Assembly: GCF_000473225.1 (NCBI RefSeq) | Contig: NZ_KI421509.1 | Location: 4,362 to 68,361 of the forward strand | DNA length: 64,000 bases | Direction: 5' to 3' | Source of the DNA: Sedimentitalea nanhaiensis DSM 24252 | Lineage (GTDB): Bacteria > Pseudomonadota > Alphaproteobacteria > Rhodobacterales > Rhodobacteraceae | Shown here: in pieces, positions 34,389 through 42,364 of the stretch | How positions within the stretch are numbered: the stretch's first letter is position 1 | Layout: each line of letters opens with the position of its first letter | Made by a program: the position numbers and the translations under genes | The notes under the pieces: generated by a model | Databases searched by the model: none | Told to the model about the DNA's origin: nothing | The model's input: the letters and a program-made list of their open reading frames with translations, nothing else

Positions 34389-34928
34389 ATGACCCGTGCG
34401 ATTCCCAACATCAACACTGCGCATCTGACGCTGCGCGCAATGCGGCCCGAGGATTTTGATAGGTTCGCCGAGATATGGGCGACGCCTGAGGTGGTACGTC
34501 ACATTGGCGGGCAACCGTGGAGCCGGGGCCGAGCGTGGGAGTCGTTTCTGCGCAATGCGGGTCATTGGCAGATAACCGGTTTTGGTCAGTGGGCTGTCGT
34601 CGAACAGCGTACGCGCCGGGTGATCGGGCAAACCGGCTTTTTCTTTGGGGCGCGGGCCTTGGGAGAGGATTTCGATCCGTTTCCCGAGGCAGGGTGGATC
34701 CTTGCGCCCGAAACGGAGGGCGCTGGGTTGGGTCTGGAGGCGGCAGAGGCGGCGCACGATTGGTTCGATCGCGTTATCCCGGGCCCGTTGGTGGCCAAGA
34801 TAAGCCCGCGGAACACGCCATCGCTGAAACTGGCCGCTGAGCTCGGATATGCCGAGATGCGGCAGACCGAGATTGGCGGCGAATCGGTCATGTTGCTGCG
34901 TCGGAATGGTCCGCCCCGGATCAAATGA
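34389..34928 (+). CDS. GNAT-family N-acetyltransferase (RimJ-like)
   Basis: A 179-residue acetyltransferase. LTLRAMRPEDFDRFAEIW starts the fold, VIGQTGFFF forms the central strand, and ETEGAGLGLEAAEAAHDWF is a changed acetyl-CoA loop where the usual Q/RxxGxG/A is GAGLG. NTPSLKLAAELGY is the typical late motif. RimJ/RimL-type relatives modify protein N termini or small amines; the substrate is unknown. The gene sits between acpP and a HisA-like gene, outside the usual fab order. Confidence 0.85.
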   Translation: MTRAIPNINTAHLTLRAMRPEDFDRFAEIWATPEVVRHIGGQPWSRGRAWESFLRNAGHWQITGFGQWAVVEQRTRRVIGQTGFFFGARALGEDFDPFPEAGWILAPETEGAGLGLEAAEAAHDWFDRVIPGPLVAKISPRNTPSLKLAAELGYAEMRQTEIGGESVMLLRRNGPPRIK

Positions 34929-35029
34929 CGCCGCAAACGGGACCGGCAATGGCGGATTATGGAATCGTCGGGTCACAGTTTGTGTTATGTTGCGTCGGAT
35001 AGAGATGGCCAACATTGGGGGGAGAGGTC

Positions 35030-35773
35030 ATGTTGATTTACCCGACAATCGAAATTCAGCACGGTCGTTGCGTGTCACTGGAAAAGGGGCACCTGGACAA
35101 TGCGACGATCTGGCATGTGGATCCGGTGGAGACGGCGCGCGGGTTTGCGGCCGCCGGTGCCGAGTGGATGCATCTGACCGACTTTGACGCCGTGGTCGGC
35201 AGCGACGAGAACCGGGATCTGGTCGAAGAGATCATTCGCACCGTGGGAATCCCTGTGCAATTGGGCGGAGGCGTCCGGAGCCGCGATACCGCAGAGCAGT
35301 GGATCGACAAGGGAGCCGGGCGAATCGTGATCGGTACGCTGGCATCGCAGAGCCCGGATGCTGTTCGGGAGTTGGCAAAATACCATCCCGACCAGATCGT
35401 TCTGGCGGTGGATGTGTGGCGCGGTCAGGTGATGACCGAAGGCTGGCGGTCGGCTAGTGCTCTCAAGCCCGAAGATTATATCGCCGCATTCGCGGATGTG
35501 CCGTTGGCCGGAATCATCATAACGGATGTCGACAGTGACGTGGATGAGGTCGAAGCGCAGCTTGGGCTGATTGCCGGTCTTGCCGCACAGGCCCGGTCGC
35601 CGGTAATTGCCAGCGGCGTCGTACGCAGTACGGATGATATTGCCCGCCTGACCTATATTCCCAACATTGCTGGCGCTTTGGTGGGGAGGGCCCTGTTCCG
35701 CAAGTCGGTTGATCTGAGCCAGGCGTTGGCGATAGCGCAGCCCGGTCCGGAGCCGGTTGCGGAGTTCCAGTAG
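35030..35773 (+). CDS. HisA-like TIM-barrel protein, diverged
   Basis: A 247-residue beta/alpha barrel of the HisA/HisF family. VQLGGGVRSRDTAEQW and VGRALFRKSVDLSQAL are phosphate-binding blocks and LAVDVWRGQVMTEGW holds the second catalytic Asp. The first catalytic Asp (residue 8 in HisA) is Glu here (YPTIEIQHG), and SGGI of the second half is SGVV. True HisA genes usually lie with hisH and hisF, absent here, so this is probably a paralog with altered activity rather than the histidine enzyme. The start is set by GGAGAGG upstream. Confidence 0.75.
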   Translation: MLIYPTIEIQHGRCVSLEKGHLDNATIWHVDPVETARGFAAAGAEWMHLTDFDAVVGSDENRDLVEEIIRTVGIPVQLGGGVRSRDTAEQWIDKGAGRIVIGTLASQSPDAVRELAKYHPDQIVLAVDVWRGQVMTEGWRSASALKPEDYIAAFADVPLAGIIITDVDSDVDEVEAQLGLIAGLAAQARSPVIASGVVRSTDDIARLTYIPNIAGALVGRALFRKSVDLSQALAIAQPGPEPVAEFQ

Positions 35774-35915
35774 TATACTTGACGCTGTTTGACGGTTGAA
35801 AATGTGCCAACCACTTGCGGAAATGCGCTGACCTCAGGTATCGGGTGCACTTGCCCCCGCGTACCGGGGCAGGGTAAGAGCGGTGCGCAACAAATGGCTG
35901 GCAAGAGGGCAATTC

Positions 35916-37181
35916 ATGCGCAGAGTAGTCGTAACGGGGCTGGGGCTGATTACCCCTTTGGCCAGTGGTGTCGAGGAAAGCTGGTCGCGATTGCTGGCCG
36001 GGCAATCCGGTGCAGGCCCGATCAAGCAGTTTGATGCGGTCGCCAGCGGCGTGACGACCACCTATGCCTGCGAAGTTCCCCAGGGCGATGGCAGCGACGG
36101 CACCTTTAATGCCGATGACTGGCTGGCCCCCAAGGAACAGCGCAAGATCGACGATTTCATCCTTTACGGTATCGCGGCGGCTGATATGGCCGTGCACGAT
36201 GCCGGGTGGACTCCGGAAGACGAAGAAGACCGACTGCGCACCGGGGTGATGATCGGATCGGGGATCGGCGGGCTGAGTTCGATTGCCGATACGGCGGTGA
36301 TGATCAAGCAGAAGGGCCCGCGCCGGGTGTCGCCGTTCTTTATTCCGGGTGCACTGATCAATCTGATTTCGGGCCAAGTCAGCATCCGGTTTGGGTTCAA
36401 GGGGCCGAACCACGCGGTGGTGACGGCCTGTTCGACCGGCGCGCATGCCATCGGCGACGCCACGCGGCTTATCCAGCACGGCGATGCCGATGTGATGATC
36501 GCGGGTGGTGCCGAGGCGGCGATTTGCGAGATCGGCATCGCCGGTTTCAACGCGTGTAAGGCGCTAAGCACCAAGTTCGCAGACAATCCGCAGGCGGCGA
36601 GCCGCCCGTATGATGCGGATCGTGACGGGTTTGTCATGGGCGAGGGCGCAGGCATTGTGGTGCTGGAGGAATATGAGCATGCCAAGGCTCGCGGAGCCAA
36701 GATCTATGCCGAGGTTCTGGGCTATGGCCTGTCGGGCGATGCCTATCACATCACGGCCCCTTCCGAGACCGGCGACGGGGCTGAACGATCGATGCGGGCG
36801 GCACTGAGGCAGGCGGGGCTGGAGCCAGCCGACATCGATTACATTAATGCGCACGGAACCAGTACGATGGCAGATACCATCGAACTGGCTGCTGTCGAGC
36901 GGATGATGGGCGATGCGGCGTCCAAGGTCACCATGTCGTCAAGCAAGTCGATGACGGGCCATTTATTGGGGGCTGCCGGGGCAATTGAAGCGATTTTCTC
37001 GATCCTTGCGATCCGCGATCAGGTCGCGCCACCGACAATCAATCTGGATAACCCGGCGGTGGATACGGTTGTGGATCTGGCCCCGAATGCCAAGCGAGAG
37101 CGTGAAATCAACGTTGCCTTGTCCAATTCATTCGGGTTTGGCGGCACCAACGCGAGTGTCCTGTTCGGGAAAGCCGACTGA
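35916..37181 (+). CDS. fabF: beta-ketoacyl-ACP synthase II
   Basis: A 421-residue condensing enzyme for chain elongation. MRRVVVTGLGLITPLASGVE opens the protein; the catalytic Cys is in VVTACSTGAHAIGDA, and the two His are in NAHGTSTMADTIE and SSSKSMTGHLLGAAGAIE. The C-terminal block NSFGFGGTNASVLF is standard. The start at 35916 has AAGAGGGC upstream; the frame extends to 35883. A TGCCCC/GGGGCA hairpin (35852-35871) lies in the 142-bp leader. The stop overlaps the mltG start. Confidence 0.96.
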   Translation: MRRVVVTGLGLITPLASGVEESWSRLLAGQSGAGPIKQFDAVASGVTTTYACEVPQGDGSDGTFNADDWLAPKEQRKIDDFILYGIAAADMAVHDAGWTPEDEEDRLRTGVMIGSGIGGLSSIADTAVMIKQKGPRRVSPFFIPGALINLISGQVSIRFGFKGPNHAVVTACSTGAHAIGDATRLIQHGDADVMIAGGAEAAICEIGIAGFNACKALSTKFADNPQAASRPYDADRDGFVMGEGAGIVVLEEYEHAKARGAKIYAEVLGYGLSGDAYHITAPSETGDGAERSMRAALRQAGLEPADIDYINAHGTSTMADTIELAAVERMMGDAASKVTMSSSKSMTGHLLGAAGAIEAIFSILAIRDQVAPPTINLDNPAVDTVVDLAPNAKREREINVALSNSFGFGGTNASVLFGKAD

Positions 37182-38335
37182 TGTGGCGCGGCCTTGCTTC
37201 GAACATGCTGACATTTCTGATTGTGGGTCTTTTCCTGCTGGTCGGGTTCATTCTCTGGGGGCAGTCGCAATACACGGCACAAGGCCCGTTGGAGCAAGCC
37301 ATTTGTCTGCGGGTCGAGCGTGGCTCGAACATGGGTGCGGTTAGCCGCGATCTGGAGCGACAGGGTGCGGTTTCCAACGGCACCATCTTCCGACTGGGCG
37401 CGGATTACGCCGACAAATCCGCTTTGCTGAAGGCTGGCAGTTATCTGGTCCGGCCGGGCGTCTCGATGGAGCAGATTGTCGAGCAGGTCACACGTGGCGG
37501 GGCAAGCACGTGCGGTACGGAGATCGTATATCGGGTTGGGGTCACCCGGACCGAGGCGCAAGTGCGCGAGTTGGATCCAGCCAACAACCAGTTTGTCGAG
37601 GTTGCCGCGTTTGACCCTGCCGGGGAAGACATTCCTGCCATCTATACCGAAAAACGTGCTGAAGCTGACACGCGGTACCGGATCGCTCTGGCGGAAGGTG
37701 TGACCAGTTGGCAGGTGGTCGAGGCTGTCAAGGCGATGGATGTGTTGAGCGGTGATGTGACGGATTTGCCAGCCGAAGGTATGTTGGCGCCGGACAGCTA
37801 TGAGTTGGTTGACGGTGCGGACCGGAGTGCCTTGCTTGCGCGGATGCAGGAAGTTCAAACCCTGCGCATCGCCGCCGCCTGGGAAAGCCGTCAGGATGGT
37901 TTGCCGCTGAACAGCCCCGAGGAAATGCTGATCCTGGCATCGATTATCGAAAAGGAGACCGGGGTTTCCGAGGAGCGCAGGCAAGTGGCCAGTGTGTTCA
38001 TCAACCGGCTGAACCAGGGTATGAAGTTGCAAACCGATCCGACGGTAATTTACGGCATCACCCAGGGGCAAGGTATTTTGGGGCGCGGCTTGCGGCAAAG
38101 CGAACTGCGTCGCCAAACGCCGTGGAACACCTATGTGATTAACGGCTTGCCGCCGACACCAATTGCCAATCCCGGAATGGCCAGCCTGGAGGCAGCGGTT
38201 GCGCCAGCGAATACGGATTACGTGTTTTTTGTTGCGGATGGGACCGGCGGGCATGCTTTCGCCACCACGCTGGAGGAGCACAATCGGAACGTTGCCAAGT
38301 GGCGTGAGATCGAAGCGGATCGGGCCAATAATTGA
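37181..38335 (+). CDS. mltG: endolytic transglycosylase MltG (YceG family)
   Basis: A 384-residue inner-membrane protein with one N-terminal transmembrane helix (about residues 7-27, LTFLIVGLFLLVGFILW) and a periplasmic YceG domain. The catalytic glutamate lies in ASIIEKETGVSEERRQVASV, and NTYVINGLPPTPIANPG is the second family motif. MltG cuts nascent glycan strands and may set their length. The start overlaps the fabF stop (TGATG), so the two are co-translated; the fabF-mltG pairing is common in bacteria. Confidence 0.94.
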   Translation: MWRGLASNMLTFLIVGLFLLVGFILWGQSQYTAQGPLEQAICLRVERGSNMGAVSRDLERQGAVSNGTIFRLGADYADKSALLKAGSYLVRPGVSMEQIVEQVTRGGASTCGTEIVYRVGVTRTEAQVRELDPANNQFVEVAAFDPAGEDIPAIYTEKRAEADTRYRIALAEGVTSWQVVEAVKAMDVLSGDVTDLPAEGMLAPDSYELVDGADRSALLARMQEVQTLRIAAAWESRQDGLPLNSPEEMLILASIIEKETGVSEERRQVASVFINRLNQGMKLQTDPTVIYGITQGQGILGRGLRQSELRRQTPWNTYVINGLPPTPIANPGMASLEAAVAPANTDYVFFVADGTGGHAFATTLEEHNRNVAKWREIEADRANN

Positions 38336-38431
38336 AGCCGTGCCGTTTGTTCGGCGGGGGCCGCTTGGACGGAAGTTAGGAGTTTCTTAACTATACCTTA
38401 CGGTTAGAAGGTTTATCCGCTCCGAATTTGC

Positions 38432-38460
38432 TTGACTTAGCGAACGGTCTCGCGTATAGG
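38432..38460 (+). promoter_or_regulatory. sigma70-like promoter of the GTA cluster
   Basis: TTGACT (38432-38437), a 17-bp spacer and TATAGG (38455-38460) form a near-consensus promoter facing g1. The expected transcription start is near 38467, one base from an ATG and only 20 bases before a terminator hairpin. The order promoter, terminator, structural genes points to conditional readthrough. Confidence 0.7.
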
Positions 38461-38467
38461 TTGTGTC

Positions 38468-38509
38468 ATGCTAGAAGAAGTGGGCGAACGGCCGCGGGAA
38501 TTCCCGTAG
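38468..38509 (+). CDS. possible 13-codon leader peptide
   Basis: ATG at 38468 opens a frame reading MLEEVGERPREFP before TAG. It starts about where transcription should begin, so translation would be leaderless, and its second half overlaps the terminator stem. Ribosomes here could affect hairpin formation. It may also be chance: no codon run typical of amino-acid attenuators is seen. Confidence 0.25.
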   Translation: MLEEVGERPREFP

Positions 38510-38519
38510 GCCGTTTTTT
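38487..38519 (+). terminator. intrinsic terminator in the GTA leader
   Basis: Outer stem AACGGCC (38487-38493) with GGCCGTT (38509-38515) and inner stem CGGG/CCCG around AATT, followed by six T (38514-38519). It lies between the GTA promoter and g1, so full-length GTA transcription needs readthrough or antitermination. Confidence 0.8.
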
Positions 38520-38557
38520 CGTTTCTCTCGTGCGGAGAAGTTCAACGCATGAGGTAG

Positions 38558-38896
38558 ATGAGCAAAATGACTTTGATTACCCCGGAGGAGCGCATTCTGC
38601 GAACGGCTGAATTGTTTCAGTCGGTCGAAAAGACGCTCATAAGATTGCGTCAGCAGGCAGAAGATCTGCGTAAGCAACTGGCAGCCGGGGAGGAAACAGA
38701 TCTTGTTGATGGTAGTAAGCAAGTTGCGGCGGTCGAAAGGCTGATCGGGGCTTGCCAGAAGGTGGAGATGAGCCTTGTCGAGCAGCAAAGGAAACAAGAG
38801 GGAATTGTTAGAGGCGGATACGCCCTTGATATGGACGCCGCTCGGATTGAGATCGGGTGCCGATTGGCTCGCCTCAAAAGATGTTGCGATACGTGA
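38558..38896 (+). CDS. GTA g1, small terminase subunit
   Basis: A 112-residue helical protein. The middle (LFQSVEKTLIRLRQQAEDLR) is coiled-coil, and the C-terminal part has RIEIGCRLARL. In R. capsulatus the product of g1 is the small terminase subunit, lacking specific DNA recognition so that any host DNA is packaged. Identity rests mainly on position directly before the large terminase and on general size. AGG precedes ATG 38558, and 38567 is an alternative start. It overlaps g2 by 122 bp in another frame. Confidence 0.75.
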   Translation: MSKMTLITPEERILRTAELFQSVEKTLIRLRQQAEDLRKQLAAGEETDLVDGSKQVAAVERLIGACQKVEMSLVEQQRKQEGIVRGGYALDMDAARIEIGCRLARLKRCCDT

Positions 38897-40190
38897 TCAG
38901 TTTTTGGATTCACTTGGGGAGGGAGGGCTTTGCGCCCTCCCTTTTCTTTTCGAGTTTTGGGCACTGGAGCATCAACTGCCGCCCGAGGGAAATTGGCGGT
39001 CGTGGGTGATCATGGGGGGACGAGGCGCGGGCAAAACCCGGGCTGGGGCAGAATGGGTGCGCAGCCAAGTTGAAGGTGCGCGGCCGCTGGATCCGGGAAA
39101 GAAAAAGCGCGTGGCATTGGTGGCGGAAACGTTCGATCAGGTTCGCGATGTAATGATCAAGGGCGAAAGCGGAATTCTGGCCTGCTCGCCACCAGACCGG
39201 GTGCCAACTTGGAAAGCGACCGAACGCAAACTGGTCTGGGACAATGGTGCCGAGGCGCAGGCGTTTTCGGCCAATGATCCAGAAGGGTTGCGGGGACCGC
39301 AGTTCGATGCGGCCTGGGTTGATGAACTGGCCAAGTGGAAAAGAGCTCAGGACACTTGGGACATGTTGCAATTCGCGTTGCGGCTCGGAGAGCAGCCGCA
39401 GGTTTGTGTGACGACGACGCCGCGCAATGTCGGGGTGTTGAAGGATCTGTTGGGATCGCCGTCGACCGTGGTGACCCACGCCCCTACAGAAGCGAACCGG
39501 GCCAATCTGGCAGAGAGCTTCCTGGAGGAAGTGCGCAGTCGCTATGCCGGAACGCGATTGGGGCGTCAGGAACTGGATGGGGTGCTGTTGGCCGACGCCG
39601 AGGGGGCGTTGTGGACGACGGATATGGTGCAGGCTGCGCGCGTGAGCAGCATTCCAAAACTGGACCGGGTGGTCGTTGCATTGGACCCCGCCGTCAGTGC
39701 CGGGGCAGGTGCAGATGATTGCGGTATCGTCGTGGTCGGCGCGCAAACCCAGGGGCCGCCACAGGATTGGCGAGCTTATGTGCTGGCCGATTGTACGGTT
39801 CAGGGTGTTGGACCCACGGGATGGGCCCGCGCCGCAATTGCGGCAATGGATCAATATGGGGCAGAACGGCTGGTGGCCGAGGTCAATCAGGGTGGGCAGT
39901 TGGTCGAGGAAGTGGTTCGTCAGATAGATGCCCTGGTGCCGTACAAGGCGGTACATGCTTCGCGAGGCAAGGTTGCAAGGGCGGAGCCGGTTGCGGCGCT
40001 GTATGAACAGGGGCGGGTGCGCCACGCCAAGGGCCTGGCCGAGTTGGAAGAACAGATGTGCCTTATAACCCCACGTGGCTATGAGGGTCGGGGTAGTCCT
40101 GACCGAGTTGACGCGTTGGTCTGGGCCTTGCACGAGCTGATGATCGCCCCAGCTGCCCAATTTCGGCGTCCTCGAATCCGTACTCTGTAG
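38775..40190 (+). CDS. GTA g2, terminase large subunit
   Basis: A 471-residue packaging motor ATPase and nuclease. Walker A is VIMGGRGAGKTRAGAEWV, Walker B is FDAAWVDELAKW with catalytic Glu, and the nuclease half carries VVALDPAVSAGAGADD and LVAEVNQGGQLVEEV, with an acidic residue in PDRVDALVWAL. Headful packaging by this enzyme fills the small GTA capsid with host DNA. The listed ATG lies inside g1; TTG codons at 38808 and 38823 are possible true starts, as homology is clear only from SGADWLAS. Confidence 0.93.
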   Translation: MSSSKGNKRELLEADTPLIWTPLGLRSGADWLASKDVAIRDQFLDSLGEGGLCALPFLFEFWALEHQLPPEGNWRSWVIMGGRGAGKTRAGAEWVRSQVEGARPLDPGKKKRVALVAETFDQVRDVMIKGESGILACSPPDRVPTWKATERKLVWDNGAEAQAFSANDPEGLRGPQFDAAWVDELAKWKRAQDTWDMLQFALRLGEQPQVCVTTTPRNVGVLKDLLGSPSTVVTHAPTEANRANLAESFLEEVRSRYAGTRLGRQELDGVLLADAEGALWTTDMVQAARVSSIPKLDRVVVALDPAVSAGAGADDCGIVVVGAQTQGPPQDWRAYVLADCTVQGVGPTGWARAAIAAMDQYGAERLVAEVNQGGQLVEEVVRQIDALVPYKAVHASRGKVARAEPVAALYEQGRVRHAKGLAELEEQMCLITPRGYEGRGSPDRVDALVWALHELMIAPAAQFRRPRIRTL

Positions 40191-40217
40191 CGCCGCGCGT
40201 AAGGGGGTGTTGCCGGA

Positions 40218-40237
40218 CCACCGTACGGTGGGTTTTT
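40218..40237 (+). terminator. terminator-like hairpin between g2 and g3
   Basis: The 14-bp palindrome CCACCGTACGGTGG (40218-40231) is followed by G and five T (40233-40237). It lies in the 137-bp gap between g2 and g3, inside what should be a single operon. Confidence 0.65.
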
Positions 40238-40327
40238 CGAATTTTGCCAATCATCAGGCAAAAGGTTCGCAACGGACCGGTCGGCGCGGATCAGGCGTGC
40301 GGCGATGATCAGATAGGAGCATCGATT

Positions 40328-41515
40328 ATGGTATTTGATTTCTTGCGGCGCGGCACAGCTTCCCAAGTGCCGGAGACCAAGGCAAGCGCGACAGGGCCGG
40401 TTGTGGCCTATCACAGCGCGGGTCGGGTAGCCTGGAGCCCGCGGGATACGGTGTCGCTAACGCGGACAGGGTTTTCGGGGAACCCGGTCGGGTTTCGTTC
40501 GGTCAAGTTGATTGCGGAAGCGGCAGCGGCATTGCCTCTGGTATTGCAGGATCGCTGCCAACGCTTTGAAACTCATCCGGTGCTGGCGTTGATCATGCAG
40601 CCCAACGCCGCCCAGGGGCGCGCCGAACTGATGGAGGCGCTGTTTGGTCAATTGCTGTTGTCCGGCAATGCCTATGTCGAGGCGGTCGCTGGGGAAGATG
40701 GGGTGCCGCTGGAACTGCACGTTCTGCGGTCGGATCGTATGAAGGTGGTTCCGGGTGCCGATGGTTGGCCCATTGCCTATGACTATAGTGTTGGTGCGAA
40801 GAAGCATCGGTTCAATGCGACGACGGCGGTTTCGCCGATCTGTCACATCAAGTCGTTCCATCCGCAGGATGACCACTATGGGTTCTCGCCGATGCAGGCG
40901 GCAGCAATGGCAGTGGACGTGCATAACAGTGCTTCGCGTTGGTCGAAGGCGTTGTTGGACAATGCCGCGCGGCCCAGTGGAGCGTTGATTTTCAACAGTT
41001 CCGATGGTCATGGGGCCATGGCCGACGACCAGTACCGCCGCTTGTCCGAGGAAATCGAGGCAAACTATCAGGGGGCTCGCAATGCTGGCCGCCCGATGGT
41101 TCTGGAAGGGGGGCTGGACTGGAAGCCGATGGGGTTCTCGCCCAGCGATATGGAATTCCAGAAAACCAAGGAATCCGCAGCGCGCGAAATTGCTCTGGCC
41201 TTTGGGGTGCCGCCGATGCTGATCGGCATCCAGGGTGACGCGACCTATGCCAACTACCAGGAAGCGAACCGCGCCTTTTATCGGTTGACGGTACTGCCGT
41301 TGGCGACGCGGGTGGCGTCGGCTCTGGGCGACTGGCTGTCACAGTTCAGTGGCGATGAACTGGAGTTGAAGCCCGATCTGGATCAGGTTCCCGCGCTGTC
41401 GGCCGAACGCGATGCACAGTGGTCGCGCGTTTCGGGAGCTGATTTTTTGACGACAGCTGAAAAGCGGGCGTTGCTTGGATTGCCAGCGGTTCCCGAAGGC
41501 GGTGCGGATGAATGA
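40328..41515 (+). CDS. GTA g3, portal protein
   Basis: A 395-residue HK97-type portal. SVKLIAEAAAALPLVLQD is the typical opening, LLSGNAYVEAV and LHVLRSDRMKVVPGADGW are mid-domain blocks, SPMQAAAMAVDVHN and VPPMLIGIQGDATYANYQEA (the family signature) follow. Twelve copies form the ring through which terminase pumps DNA and to which the tail connects. The start has AGGAG upstream; an open frame to 40244 is not needed. Confidence 0.94.
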   Translation: MVFDFLRRGTASQVPETKASATGPVVAYHSAGRVAWSPRDTVSLTRTGFSGNPVGFRSVKLIAEAAAALPLVLQDRCQRFETHPVLALIMQPNAAQGRAELMEALFGQLLLSGNAYVEAVAGEDGVPLELHVLRSDRMKVVPGADGWPIAYDYSVGAKKHRFNATTAVSPICHIKSFHPQDDHYGFSPMQAAAMAVDVHNSASRWSKALLDNAARPSGALIFNSSDGHGAMADDQYRRLSEEIEANYQGARNAGRPMVLEGGLDWKPMGFSPSDMEFQKTKESAAREIALAFGVPPMLIGIQGDATYANYQEANRAFYRLTVLPLATRVASALGDWLSQFSGDELELKPDLDQVPALSAERDAQWSRVSGADFLTTAEKRALLGLPAVPEGGADE

Positions 41516-41735
41516 CGGCGGTCGCAGGTTTGAGGCTTTTGAATGTGCGCCGGGATTGCGGTTGGCCGCTCATGAACGCGTGAGCCAGATCCATCACGAT
41601 AACCTGGTGCGCCGCCTGGATCGGTTGGACCAGATGATGGAGCGGCTGGAAAAGCGGCTGTGGCTTACGGTTTATGGCGTGGTCGCCGTAATTCTGAGCC
41701 AGGCGGTGCAATCCTTTCTCGCAGCAGCGCCGTAA
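41508..41735 (+). CDS. GTA g3.5, small membrane-like protein
   Basis: A 75-residue protein that overlaps the end of g3 by 8 bp. A coiled-coil region (LVRRLDRLDQMMERLEKRLW) is followed by one hydrophobic helix (LTVYGVVAVILSQAVQSFLA) at the C terminus. Position and architecture match the GTA g3.5 reading frame, whose role is not established; a scaffold or membrane-associated assembly function is possible. Confidence 0.8.
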   Translation: MNDGGRRFEAFECAPGLRLAAHERVSQIHHDNLVRRLDRLDQMMERLEKRLWLTVYGVVAVILSQAVQSFLAAAP

Positions 41736-41770
41736 GTGAGGGAATCACAATGGATTACAAGGAGTGTGTT

Positions 41771-42328
41771 ATGACTACTGACACCGGGCTGGAGCATAAG
41801 TTTGCCAAGTTTGGCGATGGGCTGAGCGTTTCCGAAGATGCGGTGATCGAAGGATATGCGAGCCTGTTCGGGCAAGCCGATCAAGGTGGCGATATTGTGC
41901 AAAAGGGTGCCTATGCCAGGTCGATAACCGCGTTGGAAAAAGCCGGTCGGCGGGTCAAGATGCTGTGGCAACATGACCCTGCGCAGCCAATCGGTGTCTG
42001 GGACGTGGTGCGCGAAGATGGCGAGGGGCTTTGGGTCAAGGGCCGCCTGCTGGACTGCACGCTGAAAGGGCGTGAAGCGGCAGCGTTGATTGCAGCCGGA
42101 GCCATTGACGGACTGTCGATCGGATATCGCACAACAAAAGCGAGTAAGAATGACAAGGGCCAGCGGCTCTTGACGGAACTGGAGCTTTGGGAGGTGTCAT
42201 TGGTGACCTTTCCGATGCTGCCCAGTGCGCGGGTGGCGGCCAAAAGCGAAAGCTTGGAGGCGGAAGCCACGCTGCGTGAATTGGCGGCGACACTGGAACG
42301 TGCGCGGCTGGAGCTGGCGCGCCGCTGA
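41771..42328 (+). CDS. GTA g4, prohead protease
   Basis: A 185-residue HK97-family serine protease that matures the capsid. IEGYASLFGQADQGGDIV opens the domain; the catalytic His is in KMLWQHDPAQPIG and the Ser in AIDGLSIGYRT. LWEVSLVTFPM is the usual end of the core, and a helical tail follows. AAGGAG seven bases before ATG 41771 decides this start, although ATG 41750 with GAGGG is also possible. Confidence 0.92.
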   Translation: MTTDTGLEHKFAKFGDGLSVSEDAVIEGYASLFGQADQGGDIVQKGAYARSITALEKAGRRVKMLWQHDPAQPIGVWDVVREDGEGLWVKGRLLDCTLKGREAAALIAAGAIDGLSIGYRTTKASKNDKGQRLLTELELWEVSLVTFPMLPSARVAAKSESLEAEATLRELAATLERARLELARR

Positions 42329-42364
42329 GGGCGCCTATCACTCACCCAAAAACAGGATGTTCCG

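Noticed and set aside
33399-35015. A 538-codon minus-strand open frame across fabG, acpP and the GNAT gene
   Set aside because: It is antisense to three well-supported genes and its sequence is low-complexity and without any recognisable motif.
38468-38519. A riboswitch or amino-acid attenuator in the GTA leader
   Set aside because: The leader before the terminator is only about 50 nt, too short for a ligand-binding domain, and the 13-codon frame has no run of a single amino acid. Antitermination fits better.
38336-38557. A prophage attachment site or integrase at the GTA border
   Set aside because: No integrase, tRNA or direct repeat was seen at either border (38.4 or 52.6 kb). This is a domesticated GTA locus, not an excisable prophage.
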